Origin: Anaeramoeba flamelloides
Lineage: Eukaryota; Metamonada; Anaeramoebidae
Reading direction: 5' to 3'
NCBI GenBank assembly: GCA_027625915.1
Contig: JANTQA010000018.1
Span: 96,001-160,000 of the forward strand
Length of the DNA stretch: 64,000 nt
Made by a program: the position numbers and the translations under genes. Positions 22,240-32,918 of the stretch are shown one piece after another (the stretch's first letter is position 1; every line of letters begins with the position of its first letter). The notes beneath the pieces were generated by a model. That model was not told where the DNA came from and searched no databases. It was given only the letters and a program-made list of their open reading frames with translations.

Positions 22240-22732
22240 GTCTCAGTCTTGTTGCTTTTGATTAATTGAATATTTTTCTTGTTGTTGTTATCGTATTTGT
22301 TTTCATTATCAAAATTAAAAGTAAATTGAGTTAAATTTATATTATAAAATTCTGAGAGAAAAAATGGATAAAATTCTGGAATTAAAGAGAAATAATCAGT
22401 AACTTGGTTGATTGTTCGATTTGCTTTTCCCATCCCCCCTTTTTTTTCAATTTGTTTTTCTTTTACCTTTCCTTTTATCTTTACTTTTTAACTTTTCTTT
22501 TCCTTATCTTTTATATTTTCATTTTTTTTTTTCTTTTTAATTTCTTTTTACTTTTTCCCTTTCTGTTTCCATTTCGATTTCCTTTTCCATTTCCTTTACC
22601 TTTTCTAATTTTACTATTTTTTCAATTTTTAATTGGATTCCTTTTTCTATTTTAGATTGGATTGGAAAAGTCTGTAAAATCATTTCTCGAAATAAATTTG
22701 ATCTTAAACAAAGAATAAATTTATTGATTTGT
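21924..22732 (-). pseudogene. BTB-like C-terminal part of LRR copy 2, cut off by a LINE
   Basis: On the minus strand, 22,732-22,660 resumes INKFILCLRSNLFREM exactly where the LINE ends. A Lys/Glu tract follows, and 22,433-21,924 gives NQVTDYFSLIPEFYPFFLSE, a poly-Asn insert and the conserved tail SGFYQTNTLLFISNLFHF. It is the displaced 3' end of the gene at 25,447-27,958: the 18-bp duplication lies at both break points. Without the 5' part it has no promoter. Confidence 0.75.
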
Positions 22733-25446
22733 TTTTTTTTTTTTTTTTATTTTTGAAGAGAGAAAATTGCTTTTCTCCTGTGTGCCATAATTTCTAAACT
22801 TTTTTTTAGAAATTTTGTTAAAGAATCACAAATTTTATTATCACTTACTAATGATAATATATATGATGAATTCTTTTTATTAATAATATCTCTGTTATTA
22901 TTAATTTTTTATTTTTTCAAAAAATTCAGATATCCAGATTTTTCGATTTATTTTATAGGCCGGACAGTCCCATAAAAAATGATCGAAATCTTCAATGATA
23001 TCAATATTTAACTTTTCTTTACATAAATCACAATTTTTATTTTTATTTTTACTTGTTACATAAGAGTACCTATTTAAACAATTAGTAAAATTTGGAAATT
23101 TTAGAATTGTTTTTTGAAGCTTCCAGTTTAAATATTTTTGTTGTTTGAAATTGTAATTTTGTTGTTTTATAATTTTTAGATATTGTTGAACTTTCCAACT
23201 AGGTGAATTTTCCAATTCGGTTAATCGAAAAACTTTTAATTCTAAATCTAATAATTTTAATCCCTTAGTGTGCCAATTAATATTTTCATTTTCCAATTTT
23301 CGAAAATTTAGTATTGTTTTTTAATTTTTTTAAATTTAAGAAATCTAATTTTTCTATCAATTTATATTTTCTTCGGTATACTTTTAATCTAGCGAGATCA
23401 ATTTTTGCTTCAGTTTTATAAATTAATCGAGGTGAATGGATATTAATTTGTAAGAAATTTGTGACTGATTTATTGATAAATCTATCAATTTTTTCAAAAT
23501 AATTTTGTTTCAAGTCAAATATTTCAAGACCATAATAAAGTTGACTTAAAATGAGAGCTTTGAAAGAAGTTATTTTGACTCCATTGTTGAGTTTATTTTG
23601 TTGAAACAATCGATTAAGTGTTTCCAAGGACTTTTCTACTTTTTTGAAATTATATTCAAGATGTGTGTTTTTTTCTAACCAAATCCCAAGATAAAAAATA
23701 TCTTTTAATTCTTTTTTTATATTTGGTTTTTTTTATTATGTGGGTTCATCCCGAATCTTTTTTATTATTTCAAAAATCCTTTCTAAATTAATTTTTAGAG
23801 AGATTAATGGCCCTTTCATAATAAGAATAAGATCATCTGCATACATTTGAACATGAACAGCTAAAGTTTTTTAACTTTTCTAGTAGGAAATGAGATATAA
23901 ATGCGAAGAGAATTGGTGATAAGGGATCTCCTTGATAAACTCCAATTCCTTCTTTTTTGTAATATCTCAAGAGCCAATTTTTAATTGTTTCATTTTTTGA
24001 TAAATTTTTTTAATAGATTGATATATTAACGAGTGTTGTATAGAGTCAAAACATTTTTGTATGTCAATAGTAACTACAACATATCCTGTATTTTTATTTT
24101 TTTATTTTTTATTTTTTAAATTTTCTTAATAAATTTAAAACAGCAATTCTTGTTCCAAAATATTTTTTAAATCCAAATTGTTTTATTGAAATCAAGTCCC
24201 ATGAGTCTTGAATTCCAATGTATATTAATTTTAAAAAAAATCTTGGAAGAGATTGATTTATAGAGATAGGTCGATAATTTAATGGTTCGCCTTCATCCCC
24301 TGATTTATGAATAAATAATAAATTTCTTTTTTTTAATAAAATTTATACTTTTTTTCAGTTTCGTCTGTTATCCAATTTAAAAAAAATATTTTGAACTGTT
24401 TTAATAAAATAATTATAATTTAATAAATATTGAGTTGGTTGGTTTTTTTATAAACTTATAATGATTTATTTTGTCAAATTCTTTAACTGATTTATTTTTT
24501 TTGAAATTTGATTATTTCTTTAATTTTATCTTGATCAAAAATTTCCTTTATGTCAATTGGATTTAATGAATTTTTTATTAATTTTAAATTTTTTAATATA
24601 ATTAATTATATTTGTATTAGGTTTTTTGACTAATTGATTTTACAAAATCGTTATACACTGTGAATATGGTTTCATTATTTAAAAAAATTTTTTGTAGAAG
24701 TTTCTCTTATTTTATTTAATGTTTTCCAAAAGTTTTTTATTTTTATTATATTCTTCATTTATTTGATTAAGTAATTTTAAGTAATTTAATTCATTAATTT
24801 TTTTTGATTTTATGTAAAGTTTCATTTTTATCAAACAATTTATAAAGTAAATTATTAATTTTTAATTTATCTTGTTTGATATCAAATACTATTCTTTCTT
24901 TCTGTTTATATTTTTTTTTAAATAAAATAAAATTTTCTTCATTTAAATTAAAATTCTGCCGAGAAAAGAATTGGAGAAAGTCTTCTTGAAAGGTTGGAAT
25001 ATCTTTAATTTTATAGATATCATTGATTTCCCAATTTGAGTTTATTTCAAATTTATTCATAATTGTATTATGATCACTAATAAAATTTTTGATAGTCTTT
25101 GATTTATTGAGTTTTTAAATTATTAAAATTTGTTAAAAAAATAATCCAAATTGTTTGGTTTTCTACTTGGTTTATTATTAAGAAATATTTTAAAATTAAA
25201 TTTTTCAAATAATTTTATTTTATTTTCATTTAAATTAAAATCACCACCAATAATTGTTTTATTGTTTTGGTATTTTCTTAAGATATTTATTTTTTTTATT
25301 AATTTCAATATTTCGGTCATTTCTCCGATATATATTAATAATGATTAAATCAGTAAATTGTATTCCCATTACATCTAAATCAGCAATTAATATTTCACGA
25401 AAAAATTCTAGAAATATCTTTTTATTATTATTAATAAACCACCCTT
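22733..25446 (-). mobile_element. 5'-truncated LINE inside LRR copy 2, 18-bp target duplication
   Basis: ATAAATTTATTGATTTGT occurs at 22,715-22,732 and 25,447-25,464, flanking exactly the LINE. The minus-strand 3' end is a poly-A (T-run at 22,732-22,749). Contents from 5' to 3': C-terminal half of the APE endonuclease (GGDFNLNENK, 25,123-25,320), a linker (24,794-25,060), degenerate reverse transcriptase (24,300-23,850, with YADD-like and QGDPLSP-like traces), thumb region (23,286-23,627) and C-terminal domain (22,901-23,296) with CDLCKEKL...FDHFLWDC. Multiple breaks. 5' truncation, poly-A and duplication are classic target-primed insertion marks. It differs from the 7-kb and 53-kb LINEs, which end without poly-A. 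Confidence 0.9.
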
Positions 25447-25768
25447 ATAAATTTATTGATTTGTATTGATTTTATTTTAAGATCATTATTTTGATTTTGA
25501 TTTTCATTATTCTTATTCGTCATATTCTTCTTTTTCTTTTTAATTTTTAGGTTGATTTGAAATATTTTTTTTTCAGAATTTGCATATTTATTGATATAAT
25601 TTTGGAAATCATTTAATAATTTTTCATTTGAAAATAAATGTTGTTTTTCAAATTGGATTAGATTTAATATTTTGAAAATTTCAAGAATTATTTGCTTTTC
25701 TTGAAATTTCAAAGAAACAGGACAATATAACCATTTTATAAATAATTGTTTTTTGCTTTTGAGTTAAT
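25447..25768 (-). pseudogene. Helical region of LRR copy 2 after a frame change
   Basis: Reads MKFQEKQIILEIFKILNL through NYINKYANSEKKIFQINL to IKSIQINKFI, where the LINE interrupts. The LRR-ankyrin frame ends at about 25,769 because of a run of six T where copy 4 has five (TTCATTTTTTGAATTC); otherwise this is the direct continuation. Confidence 0.75.
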
Positions 25769-27958
25769 TCATTTTTTGAATTCATTTTTGATTGTTTTCC
25801 ATTCTTTACCAATTCTCATCAATATTATTTCTTTTTCTGCAATTAATTTATTTGGGAAATTATTTGATTTTTCATTATTATTGAAAAAAGTCAAAGAAGA
25901 AGAAGTCAAAGAAGAAGAAGATGATGATGATGATGAAGATGATGAAATAAATTGATTATAATAATTTTCAAAATCTTGGATTAATATTTTATTTGGATTT
26001 AACAAATCAATTCCACTTTTTTTTGTATCTGGATTGTTGAAATTTAATAAAAAATTTCTTTTTGAAATAATTTCATGGTCAGTTTTTTCATTATTTGCAA
26101 ATAATAAATAGAATAGAATTTCTGTTTGATTATGAAAAATAGCTGTATGGAAAATTGTATTTTCCTCTTGTTTAATTGAAATATTTATTGCATCTGGAGA
26201 AGGTGGGTATATTAAGGGTATTTTTTCAATTTGAATTAATTCTTGGAATAATTGCAAATCTCCTTCTTTGGCTGATTTGGTTAACTTTTTTTGATAATTG
26301 AGATTTCTTTTTATTAAATTATCAATTTTATTTTGATCTTCATAAGAAAACTCATTTCCATCATGAATACCAAGATCGATAATAGATTTATTGATTTTTA
26401 AGGATTTAATAAATTTTTGAATATTTTTTTTGTGATCTTCTTTATATTCATCATATCCTATTCCATTATAAGAAAGATTCAAGTAGGTTAAGGTTTGGTT
26501 TATCTTTAAGGCATGACTTAGGTATTTTATTCCCTTGGATCCAATTTGATTATCAGAAAGGTTCAAGTTGGTAAGGGTTTGGTTTACTTTTAGAGCTTCA
26601 CTTAAAAATTTGATTCCCCAAGCCCCAATTTCATCATTATGAAAAAGATTCAAATGGATTAGGGTTTGGTTTACTTTTAGGGCTTCACCTAAAGCTTTAA
26701 TTCCTTTGGTTCCAAGGCATCCAATTTGATTCTCAGAAAGATCCAATTTAGTAAGGGTTTGGTTAACTTTTAAGGCTTCACTTAAAGATTTGATTTCCGT
26801 GGACCCAATTTCATCATTATCAGAAAAATCCAATTTGGTTAGGCTTTGGTTTACTTTTAAGGCTTCACCTAAATCTGGCATTCCTCCGGTTACCAAGTAT
26901 CCAATTTCATCATTACAAGAAAGATCCAATTCAGCAAGGGTTTGGTTGACTTTTAGGGCTTGGCTTAAAGCTTGCATTCCCTTGGCTCCAATTTCATTAT
27001 CAGAAAGTTCCAATTTGATAAGGGTTTGATTGAATTTTAGAGATTCACTTAATGCTTGCATTCCTTTGGCCCCAATTCCAGCCCATTTAAGATCCAACAC
27101 GATAAGGCTTTGGTTTACTTTTAGAGATTCACTTAAAACTTGTATTCCCTCGTTTCCAATTTGATTATGAGAAAGATCCAGGTGGGTAAGGGTTTGGTTT
27201 ACTTTTAAGGCTTGGCTTAGTGGTTTTATTCCCTCAGCTCCAATTCCATTCTCAGAAAGAATCAATTCGATAAGGCTTTGGTTTATTTTTAAAGATTCAC
27301 CCAAAACTTGCATTCCCTTGCCTCCAATTTGATTATAAGAAAGATCCAGGTAGGTAAGGCTTTGGTTGACTTTTAGAGCTTGACCTAAAGATTTGATTCC
27401 CTCGGTTCCTTCAGCTCCAATTTGATTCCGAGAAAGAATCAATTCAGTAAGGCTTTGGTTTACTTTTAGGGCTTGGCTTAAAACTTGTATTGCCTCGGCT
27501 CCAATTTTATTACAAGAAAGATCCAGATTGGTAAGGGTTTGGTTGACTTTTAGAGCTTGGCCTAAAGATTTGATTCCCTCGGCTCCAATTTGATTCCGAG
27601 AAAGAATCAATTGGGTAAGGATTTGGTTGACTTTTAGAGCTTGGCCTAAGGCTTGAGTTCCCTTGGCTCCAATTTCATAAACATGAAGATCCAATTGGAT
27701 AAGGGCTTGGTTTACTTTGAGAGACTCACTTAAAGAAATTATTCCCTCAGCCCCAATTCCTTTATAACGAAGGATCAATTCAGTAAGGGTTTTGTTTACT
27801 TTTAAGGATTCACTTAAAGCTTTCATTTCTTTCGATCCAATATGATTACTTGGAAGATTCAAGTGGGTAAGTTTTTGATCATTAAGGACTAACCTTTGCA
27901 AATCGTTTTTGAATTCTTCTTTTTCGTCAAGTATTTTCCTTGAGATCCAAAGGTTCAT
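25769..27958 (-). CDS. LRR-ankyrin protein (copy 2)
   Basis: 729 codons from MNLWISRKILDEKEEFKN. About 18 RI-type leucine-rich repeats (residues about 20-535), several of them 29-30 residues long with an inserted Asp/Glu (CNDEIG, DNDEIG, HNDEIG), which copy 1 lacks. Then the divergent ankyrin region (KSAKEGDLQLFQELI, NTIFHTAIFHNQTEILF) and a Ser-rich linker. The frame ends at a homopolymer change, and the gene is cut further downstream by the LINE, so at best an LRR-ankyrin protein without BTB is made. It converges on copy 1, and together they form duplication unit 1. Start chosen by alignment with the KEEFKN start of copies 1 and 3. Confidence 0.85.
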   Translation of the reverse strand: MNLWISRKILDEKEEFKNDLQRLVLNDQKLTHLNLPSNHIGSKEMKALSESLKVNKTLTELILRYKGIGAEGIISLSESLKVNQALIQLDLHVYEIGAKGTQALGQALKVNQILTQLILSRNQIGAEGIKSLGQALKVNQTLTNLDLSCNKIGAEAIQVLSQALKVNQSLTELILSRNQIGAEGTEGIKSLGQALKVNQSLTYLDLSYNQIGGKGMQVLGESLKINQSLIELILSENGIGAEGIKPLSQALKVNQTLTHLDLSHNQIGNEGIQVLSESLKVNQSLIVLDLKWAGIGAKGMQALSESLKFNQTLIKLELSDNEIGAKGMQALSQALKVNQTLAELDLSCNDEIGYLVTGGMPDLGEALKVNQSLTKLDFSDNDEIGSTEIKSLSEALKVNQTLTKLDLSENQIGCLGTKGIKALGEALKVNQTLIHLNLFHNDEIGAWGIKFLSEALKVNQTLTNLNLSDNQIGSKGIKYLSHALKINQTLTYLNLSYNGIGYDEYKEDHKKNIQKFIKSLKINKSIIDLGIHDGNEFSYEDQNKIDNLIKRNLNYQKKLTKSAKEGDLQLFQELIQIEKIPLIYPPSPDAINISIKQEENTIFHTAIFHNQTEILFYLLFANNEKTDHEIISKRNFLLNFNNPDTKKSGIDLLNPNKILIQDFENYYNQFISSSSSSSSSSSSLTSSSLTFFNNNEKSNNFPNKLIAEKEIILMRIGKEWKTIKNEFKK

Positions 27959-28328
27959 TTATAAAGTCAAAGGTTGAACAATTCAAAAAAACCCAAAAGT
28001 AAACTTTTTAAAATTTTTTTAATTAAGATTTTTTCGTTTTTGATTATTATGATTGTTTATTTATTTAAAAAAAAAATCAAGTTTTTTTCTTTTGATTGAA
28101 AAGAGGATTAATAAAATGAAAAATTAAGAAGAAGAAAAAATAAAATGAGAAAAAATGATTTCTGTTTTGGAAATTTCAGAAATACATTTTTTCTTTTAAT
28201 ATCTATGCAAACCCTTTAAACACAAGCACCTCTATTTCATTACAACAACATTTTTCAATAAAAAATAGTTTAGATAAAACTTTTGAGAAATCTGAATGAA
28301 AATTTTGTTCCATTTATTTGGAACCAAA
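27959..28328. other. 5' flank of LRR copy 2 and duplication junction
   Basis: No gene. The first ~120 bases loosely match 42,240-42,400 upstream of copy 4. From about 28,290 sequence matches 13,140, so the join between the two tandem units lies here. Confidence 0.5.
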
Positions 28329-29623
28329 TACAGCCAATTTATTCAACTTGTGAATTTTATCTTTCCTTTCGAAATATAACGTGAAACAAAAAAATTGTAA
28401 AAAACATTTTTTTCTTTCGTCGTATTGTGACAAAAATTGTTTAAGGGAGTAGTCATTTTTGAAAATAAAATTAAATCTTGTCAAGATCTTTAAAAATTTT
28501 TTTTTGTAATTTGTGTTTCGACTTATGAAATGGATGAGTTAGCCTCATTTAAACAATTTATTAATTTGAGACTCGTTTTTGAAATTCAAAATTTACATGT
28601 TTCTAATATAAAACGAAAAAAAGTAACCTATTGTTTTGTTTAAGAATTAAGTTAATTCTTGAAAATTGCAAAACATATTTTTGGTTTTATGTTGGAAAGT
28701 ATTGATTTTGAAAGCAAATTTTTTATTTAGTTTCAATTTCTTTGATTCCTATTTCAATTCAAATCTTAGCCAATAAAACTAAATGAAGTATAGGTGATTT
28801 AATAATTGAATATTCGGTAGAAGATTGACGACAGTTTATCAATTAAATTGAGATCTGTTAAGTAAAAAAATTTTTTTCTTTAATGTTTTGAAAAAGTTGT
28901 TTTCTGATTTGAAAAAAATGAAAAAAAAATCCAAAAAAATTTTTTAATAAATAGTTTGGTCTTATTCACAAGAATCTTGATAACAATTCAAATTCATTTT
29001 TACCAGAAAAAAAATGATTTTGAATTTTCGGGATAAAATTAACAAATTCCCAAATATCTTCAAGAAAATTTTATTTTGAAAAATCGAATTTTGTCTTAAT
29101 ACAAAAATAAAATTTCTGAGTAAAATTTTTAAATGACTTTAAAACTTTGATTATTATAACTACTCTTCTTAAAAAAATACAATTATTTTTTAATCCTTTT
29201 CATAAATCAATTTTTTTGGGTTAACCAAAAGTTTTATCTCAAAATTGAAAATAAATCTTTATATTAATATTAATGGTAACAAAGAAATGTTATAGTAGAA
29301 TAATGATCAAAAATGCAATAAACGGGGTAAAAACTTGATAAATTGTGAGAAAAAAATTGAATTTAATAGTTTTCAATTTCAGAAAAAATGGAAAAAAAAA
29401 AATTGAGCTCACTAAACTAATTTTCTTTAATGGCTTTCTTAGTCGATCAGAATTTTTTGACACTTGGGATCTCCAAAATCTGTAAGTAGAGAATACTACC
29501 AATAACATATTTTCAATATTTTGCCTTGTTGTTGTGGAAGACTAGTCCCTTAAACATTTTTTTTGTTTCAGGTTATATTACGAAAGGAAAAAAAAAATTC
29601 ACAAGTTGAATAAATTGGCTGTA
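28329..29623. mobile_element. TA-flanked 1.3-kb element with ~60-bp inverted ends
   Basis: Starts TA-CAGCCAATTTATTCAACTTG and ends with its inverse followed by TA; the inverted match continues through TTTCCTTTCG and AATATAAC. TA pairs at 28,329-28,330 and 29,622-29,623. Duplication unit 1 has no such element at the equivalent place (about 13,186-13,195, AAATAGTATCATC), which is an empty site with one TA. This fits a Tc1/mariner-type non-autonomous element. No transposase frame. An older copy is spread over 940-5745. Confidence 0.82.
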
Positions 29624-30157
29624 GTTTTCATCAGACTTGGACATTTTAAAGAAAATCGTAAAATTTTCCATTATTTTGATTTTGACTTAAAAAACTCGAT
29701 AAAATAAAATTAGAAAAAATTAATCTCTCTCAAAATTGTAAAAACAAAAGTTTGTGTTTCAACTTCCACATTGAAAAAATTGACTTTTAATTTTGATTCA
29801 AACCCAAAAAAAACCAAAAAATGAAAACCAATATTTTTACCCTTTTTCATATTTTACTCATTCATTGAATTTACTACCTTTTTAATTTTCAATTTTTCAA
29901 AATTATAAATCCAAGATTTGGAAACATTAATTGGAAAAAACAAAACCACTTAAGTTCGTTATTTAGTTTACTGTTTAACTGAAAATTGTCATTTGTTGAT
30001 TAAAAAAACAATAATAATTAAACCAAAAAAAACAAACAACAATACAACAAAAAAAAAAAAAAAAAAAAAAATAAAATAAAAACAATCACAACAACACTTA
30101 AAAGTTTCCTTTTCTTTTTAGTTTTTTTTTGAATTGTCCAACTGTTTGAAATTATAA
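29624..30157 (+). promoter_or_regulatory. Conserved 5' flank of LRR copy 3
   Basis: 29,701-30,157 is nearly identical to 14,433-14,900 upstream of copy 1, including the A-tract (30,050-30,070) and the leader just before the ATG. It contains the empty TTAA site at 29,697-29,700. Confidence 0.5.
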
Positions 30158-32620
30158 ATGGACCTGCCTAAAGCAAAAGAAGAATTCAAAAACAATTTGC
30201 AAAGGTTCGTCTTAAATGATCAAAGCCTTACTCAATTGAATGTTTATTGTAATCAAATTAGAGAAGAGGAAATAGAACAACTAAGTGAAGCTCTAAAAGT
30301 CAACCAAACCCTTACCAAATTGGATCTTTCTGAGAATGAAATTGTAGCTGAGGGAATGCAAGATTTAAGTGAAGCTCTAAAAGTCAACCAAACCCTTACC
30401 AAATTGGGTCTTTCTTGGAATGAAATTGGAGCTGAGACAATGCAAGCACTAAGTGAAGCTCTAAAAGTCAACCAAACCCTTACCAAATTGGGTCTTTCTT
30501 GGAATGGAATTGGAGCTTGGGCAATGCAAGCTTTAAGTGAATCTCTGAAAGTCAACCATAATCTTACCAAATTGGATCTTTCTTATAACCAAATTGGAGA
30601 CGAGGAAATGAAATATTTAAGCGAATCTTTAAAAGTCAATCAAACCCTTATCAACCTGAGTCTTTCTGGTAATGAAATTGGATGCCTTGGAACCGAAGGA
30701 ATGTAAGAACTAAGTGAAGCTCTAAAAGTAAACCAAAGCCTTCACATGTTGGATCTTTCTTGGAATGAAATTATTGACGAGTGAATGAAATATTTCAGCA
30801 AATCTTTAAAAGTAAACCAAACACTTATCAACTTGGATCTTTCTCATAATCAAATTGGAGATGAGGGAATAGAAGAACTAAGCGAAGCCCTGAAAGTCAA
30901 CCAAACGCTTACCAACTTGGATCTTTCTAAGACTGGAATCAGAGCAAAGGGAGTTTTATACCTAAGTCAAGCCTTAAAGATAAACCGAACCTTAACTGTA
31001 TTGGATCTTTCTTGTAATAGAATGTATTACTATGAAAATACAGAAGATCAAGAGACAAATATTCAAGAATTTATACAATCCTTAAAAATCAATAAATCTA
31101 TTATCAAATTAAATATCGATGGGAATGAGATTAATAGAAAAGATCTCAACAAAATTGATAATTTAATAAAAAGAAATTCTCAATTTTCAAAAAAAGTTAA
31201 CCAAATCAGCCCAAGAAGGAGATTTGCAATTATTCCAAGAATTAATTCAAATTGAAAAAATACCCTTAATATACAAACTTCTTATGGGTGTAATAGATAA
31301 CCCAAATAAACAAAAGGAAAATACAATTTTCCATACATGTATTAATCATAATCAAACAGAAATTCTATTCCATTTATTATTTACAAATAATGAAAAAACT
31401 GACCATGAAATTATTTCAAAAAGAAATTTTTTATTAAATTTCAAAAATTCCCAAACAAAAAAAAGTGCAATTGATTTGTTAAATCCAAATGAAATATTAA
31501 TTCAAGATTTTAAAAATTATTATAATCAATTTATTTCAACATCTTCATCACCTTCTTCTTCTTCTTCTTCTTTGACTTCATCTTCTTATTTCAATAACAA
31601 TGAAAAATCAAATAATTTCCCAAATAAATTAATTGCAGAAAAAGAAATAATATTGATGAGAATTGGTAAAGAATGGAAAACAATCAAAAATGAATTCAAA
31701 AATGAATTAACTCAAAAGCAAAAAAAATTATTTATAAAATGGTTATATTGTCCTGTTTGTTTTAATTTTAAAGAGAATCAAATAATTCTTGAAATTTTCA
31801 AATTATTAAAACTAATCCAATTTGAAAAACAAAATTTATTTTCAAATGAAAAATTATTAAATGATTTCCAAAATTATATCAAGAAATATGCAAATTCTGA
31901 AAAAAAAATATTTCAAATCAACTTAAAAAATAATAAGAAGACTAAGACTATGACGAAAAAGAAGAAGAATGAAAATCAAAATGATGATCTTATAATCAAA
32001 TCAATACAAATCAATAAATTTATTCTTTGTTTAAGATCAAATTTATTTCGAGAAATGATTTTACAGACTTTTTTAATCCAATTAAAATTAGAAAAAGAAA
32101 ATGATAGAAGAAAAGTAAAGGAAATGGAAAAAGAAAAAAAAACGGAGGCAAAAAAAGGAAAGGGAAATCAAAATGGAAAAAGAAAAGGAAAAAGAAAATG
32201 AGGTGGAAAAAGAAAAAGAAAAAGAAAATGAAGTGAAAAAAGAAAAAGAAAAGGAAATTCAAAAAGTAAAATCCGAAAAATCAAAACAAATTGAAAAGGA
32301 AAACGAAATTGAAAAAGAAAAGAGTAATGGGAAAGAAAATCTATCAAACAACCAAGTTACTGATTATTTCTCTTCAATTCCAGAATTTTATCCATTTTTT
32401 CTCTCAGAATTTTATAATATAAATTTAACTCCATTTACTTTTACTTTTGATAATGAAAACAAACACGATAACAACAACAATAATAACAACAAGAACAACA
32501 ATATCCAAAAAATCAAAACCAATACTGACAATAATAATAACAATACTGATAATAAGAATAACAATCAAAAAAAGACTAATAATAACAATAATATTCAGAA
32601 TAATAATAGTGAGAATCATG

Positions 32621-32651
<31 letters not shown>

Positions 32652-32918
32652 TAACAGTAATAATAACAAGATTCAGAATAATATTTATAATAATATTAAA
32701 CCAACAACAAAAAATAACTATCAAACACCATCTGAACAATTAATCTTAACAACTACAAAAGCAAAAACAATTTTAAAAACTTTTAATCAATATAATATCA
32801 ATAATTTAATCAATTTCTTTTTAGAAAATGATGTTTCTGGTTTCTATCAAACAAATCCACTCTTATTTATTTATAATTTATTTAATTACTCTCAAAAATA
32901 ATCAAAATTATAAACAAT
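30158..32918 (+). pseudogene. LRR-ankyrin-BTB gene copy 3, broken
   Basis: Starts MDLPKAKEEFKNNLQRFV. It has 11 leucine-rich repeats, against 20 in copy 1. Two in-frame stops lie in the LRR region (TAA at 30,704, where paralogues have Gln or Glu; TGA at 30,782, where paralogues have Gly). The frame shifts near 31,190 in an A-run, and the ankyrin-helical part continues at 31,224-32,201 (LFQELIQIEKIPL, NTIFHTCINHNQTEILF, LFIKWLYCPVCF). It reads straight into the BTB-like start, then shifts again in the Lys/Glu tract. 32,173-32,901 gives NNQVTDYFSSIPEFYPFF, an Asn-rich insert and the tail, with a stop (TAA for the Leu codon TTA) three codons early. It shows how the copy 1 parts fit together. Confidence 0.85.
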
